7,082 nucleotides of DNA from Bacteroidota bacterium (GTDB lineage: Bacteria; Bacteroidota; Kryptoniia; Kryptoniales; JAKASW01). A model generated the notes under the pieces. The model was given only the letters and a program-made list of their open reading frames with translations. It ran no database searches and was not told where the DNA came from. Location: NCBI GenBank assembly GCA_021796055.1, contig JAJYOS010000338.1, forward strand, positions 1 to 7,082, written 5' to 3'. Below, one piece after another: positions 6,910 through 7,082 of this stretch (positions are counted from its first letter, which is position 1; every line of letters begins with the position of its first letter). The position numbers and the translations under genes were made by a program.

Positions 6910-6917
6910 GGAGAGGA
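6910..6917 (+). promoter_or_regulatory. Ribosome binding site of the antitoxin gene
   Basis: GGAGAGGA ends six bases before the GTG at 6924 and is the strongest Shine-Dalgarno match in the window. It fixes the GTG as the start, consistent with where the family's conserved N-terminus begins. Confidence 0.75.
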
Positions 6918-6923
6918 CTTGAA

Positions 6924-7082
6924 GTGGAGACATTCACGTATAGCGAGGCAGGGAAGAAGCTGGCTAATTTACTTGACAAGGCAAAGAAGGAAGGACGCGT
7001 CCTCATCAAACGTCGGGATGGCTCTGTCTTCGAGCTGAGGCCCGTCAGCGGGAAGAAATCGCCCCTCGATGTGAAAGGGGCG
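6924..7082 (+). CDS. Phd/YefM-family antitoxin, 3' end beyond the window
   Basis: The first 53 codons are visible and the frame is still open at the last base. The N-terminal METFTYSEAGKKLANLLDKAKKEG fits the DNA-binding domain of Phd/YefM antitoxins (consensus as I know it: TYSEARxxLxxLLDxA). It is followed by VLIKRRDGSVFELRP and then SPLDVKGA at the start of the toxin-binding tail. Family members are usually about 65-95 residues, so most of the protein is here. Such antitoxins bind and neutralise a toxin, commonly a PIN-domain (VapC-like) or RelE/ParE-fold RNase or related protein, and repress their own operon. The toxin gene is expected immediately downstream, outside the window. The start is a GTG supported by a strong ribosome binding site. 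A solitary antitoxin cannot be excluded. Confidence 0.85.
   Translation, partial: METFTYSEAGKKLANLLDKAKKEGRVLIKRRDGSVFELRPVSGKKSPLDVKGA

Overview
The window looks like a chromosomal segment from an environmental Gram-negative bacterium. GC content looks moderately high in the genes, with AT-rich promoter regions. The XylA and XylB proteins resemble the Bacteroidota-type enzymes as I remember them: XylA has a 444-residue class II layout and ends in a [16 protein letters not shown] tail, and XylB has [12 protein letters not shown] where many FGGY kinases have a GGG(A)-type motif. There are also two lipoprotein-like genes and dispersed palindromic repeats. Bacteroidota or the neighbouring Chlorobiota/Ignavibacteria is my best guess. 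It is an inference from remembered protein style, not a computed placement.

Layout. Bases 1-1722 (+) are the 3' part of a DUF1680/GH127-superfamily glycoside hydrolase whose N-terminus lies before the window. Bases 1807-3407 (-) hold two tandem paralogous genes of unknown function. Each encodes an envelope protein with an N-terminal lipoprotein-like signal and a C-terminal hydrophobic helix, and they converge on the hydrolase gene. A non-coding stretch of about 390 bases (3408-3796) separates this pair from the divergent xylB-xylA operon (3797-6630, +). Bases 6631-6923 carry two unrelated inverted-repeat elements. The window ends inside a Phd/YefM-type antitoxin gene (6924-7082, +) whose toxin partner should lie just beyond.

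How the genes fit together. XylA converts D-xylose to D-xylulose and XylB phosphorylates it to xylulose-5-phosphate for the pentose phosphate pathway. The upstream hydrolase belongs to a superfamily known mainly for releasing L-arabinofuranose and related pentosyl residues from plant polysaccharides and glycoproteins. The locus therefore plausibly handles plant-derived pentoses, although no transporter, regulator or L-arabinose catabolic gene is visible. The lipoprotein-like pair and the antitoxin have no evident link to sugar use.

No clearly new multi-gene system is visible. The most unusual items are the paralogous lipoprotein-like pair, which shares glycine-rich and Asp-containing hydrophobic segments at both ends, and the two repeat elements packed between xylA and the antitoxin gene.
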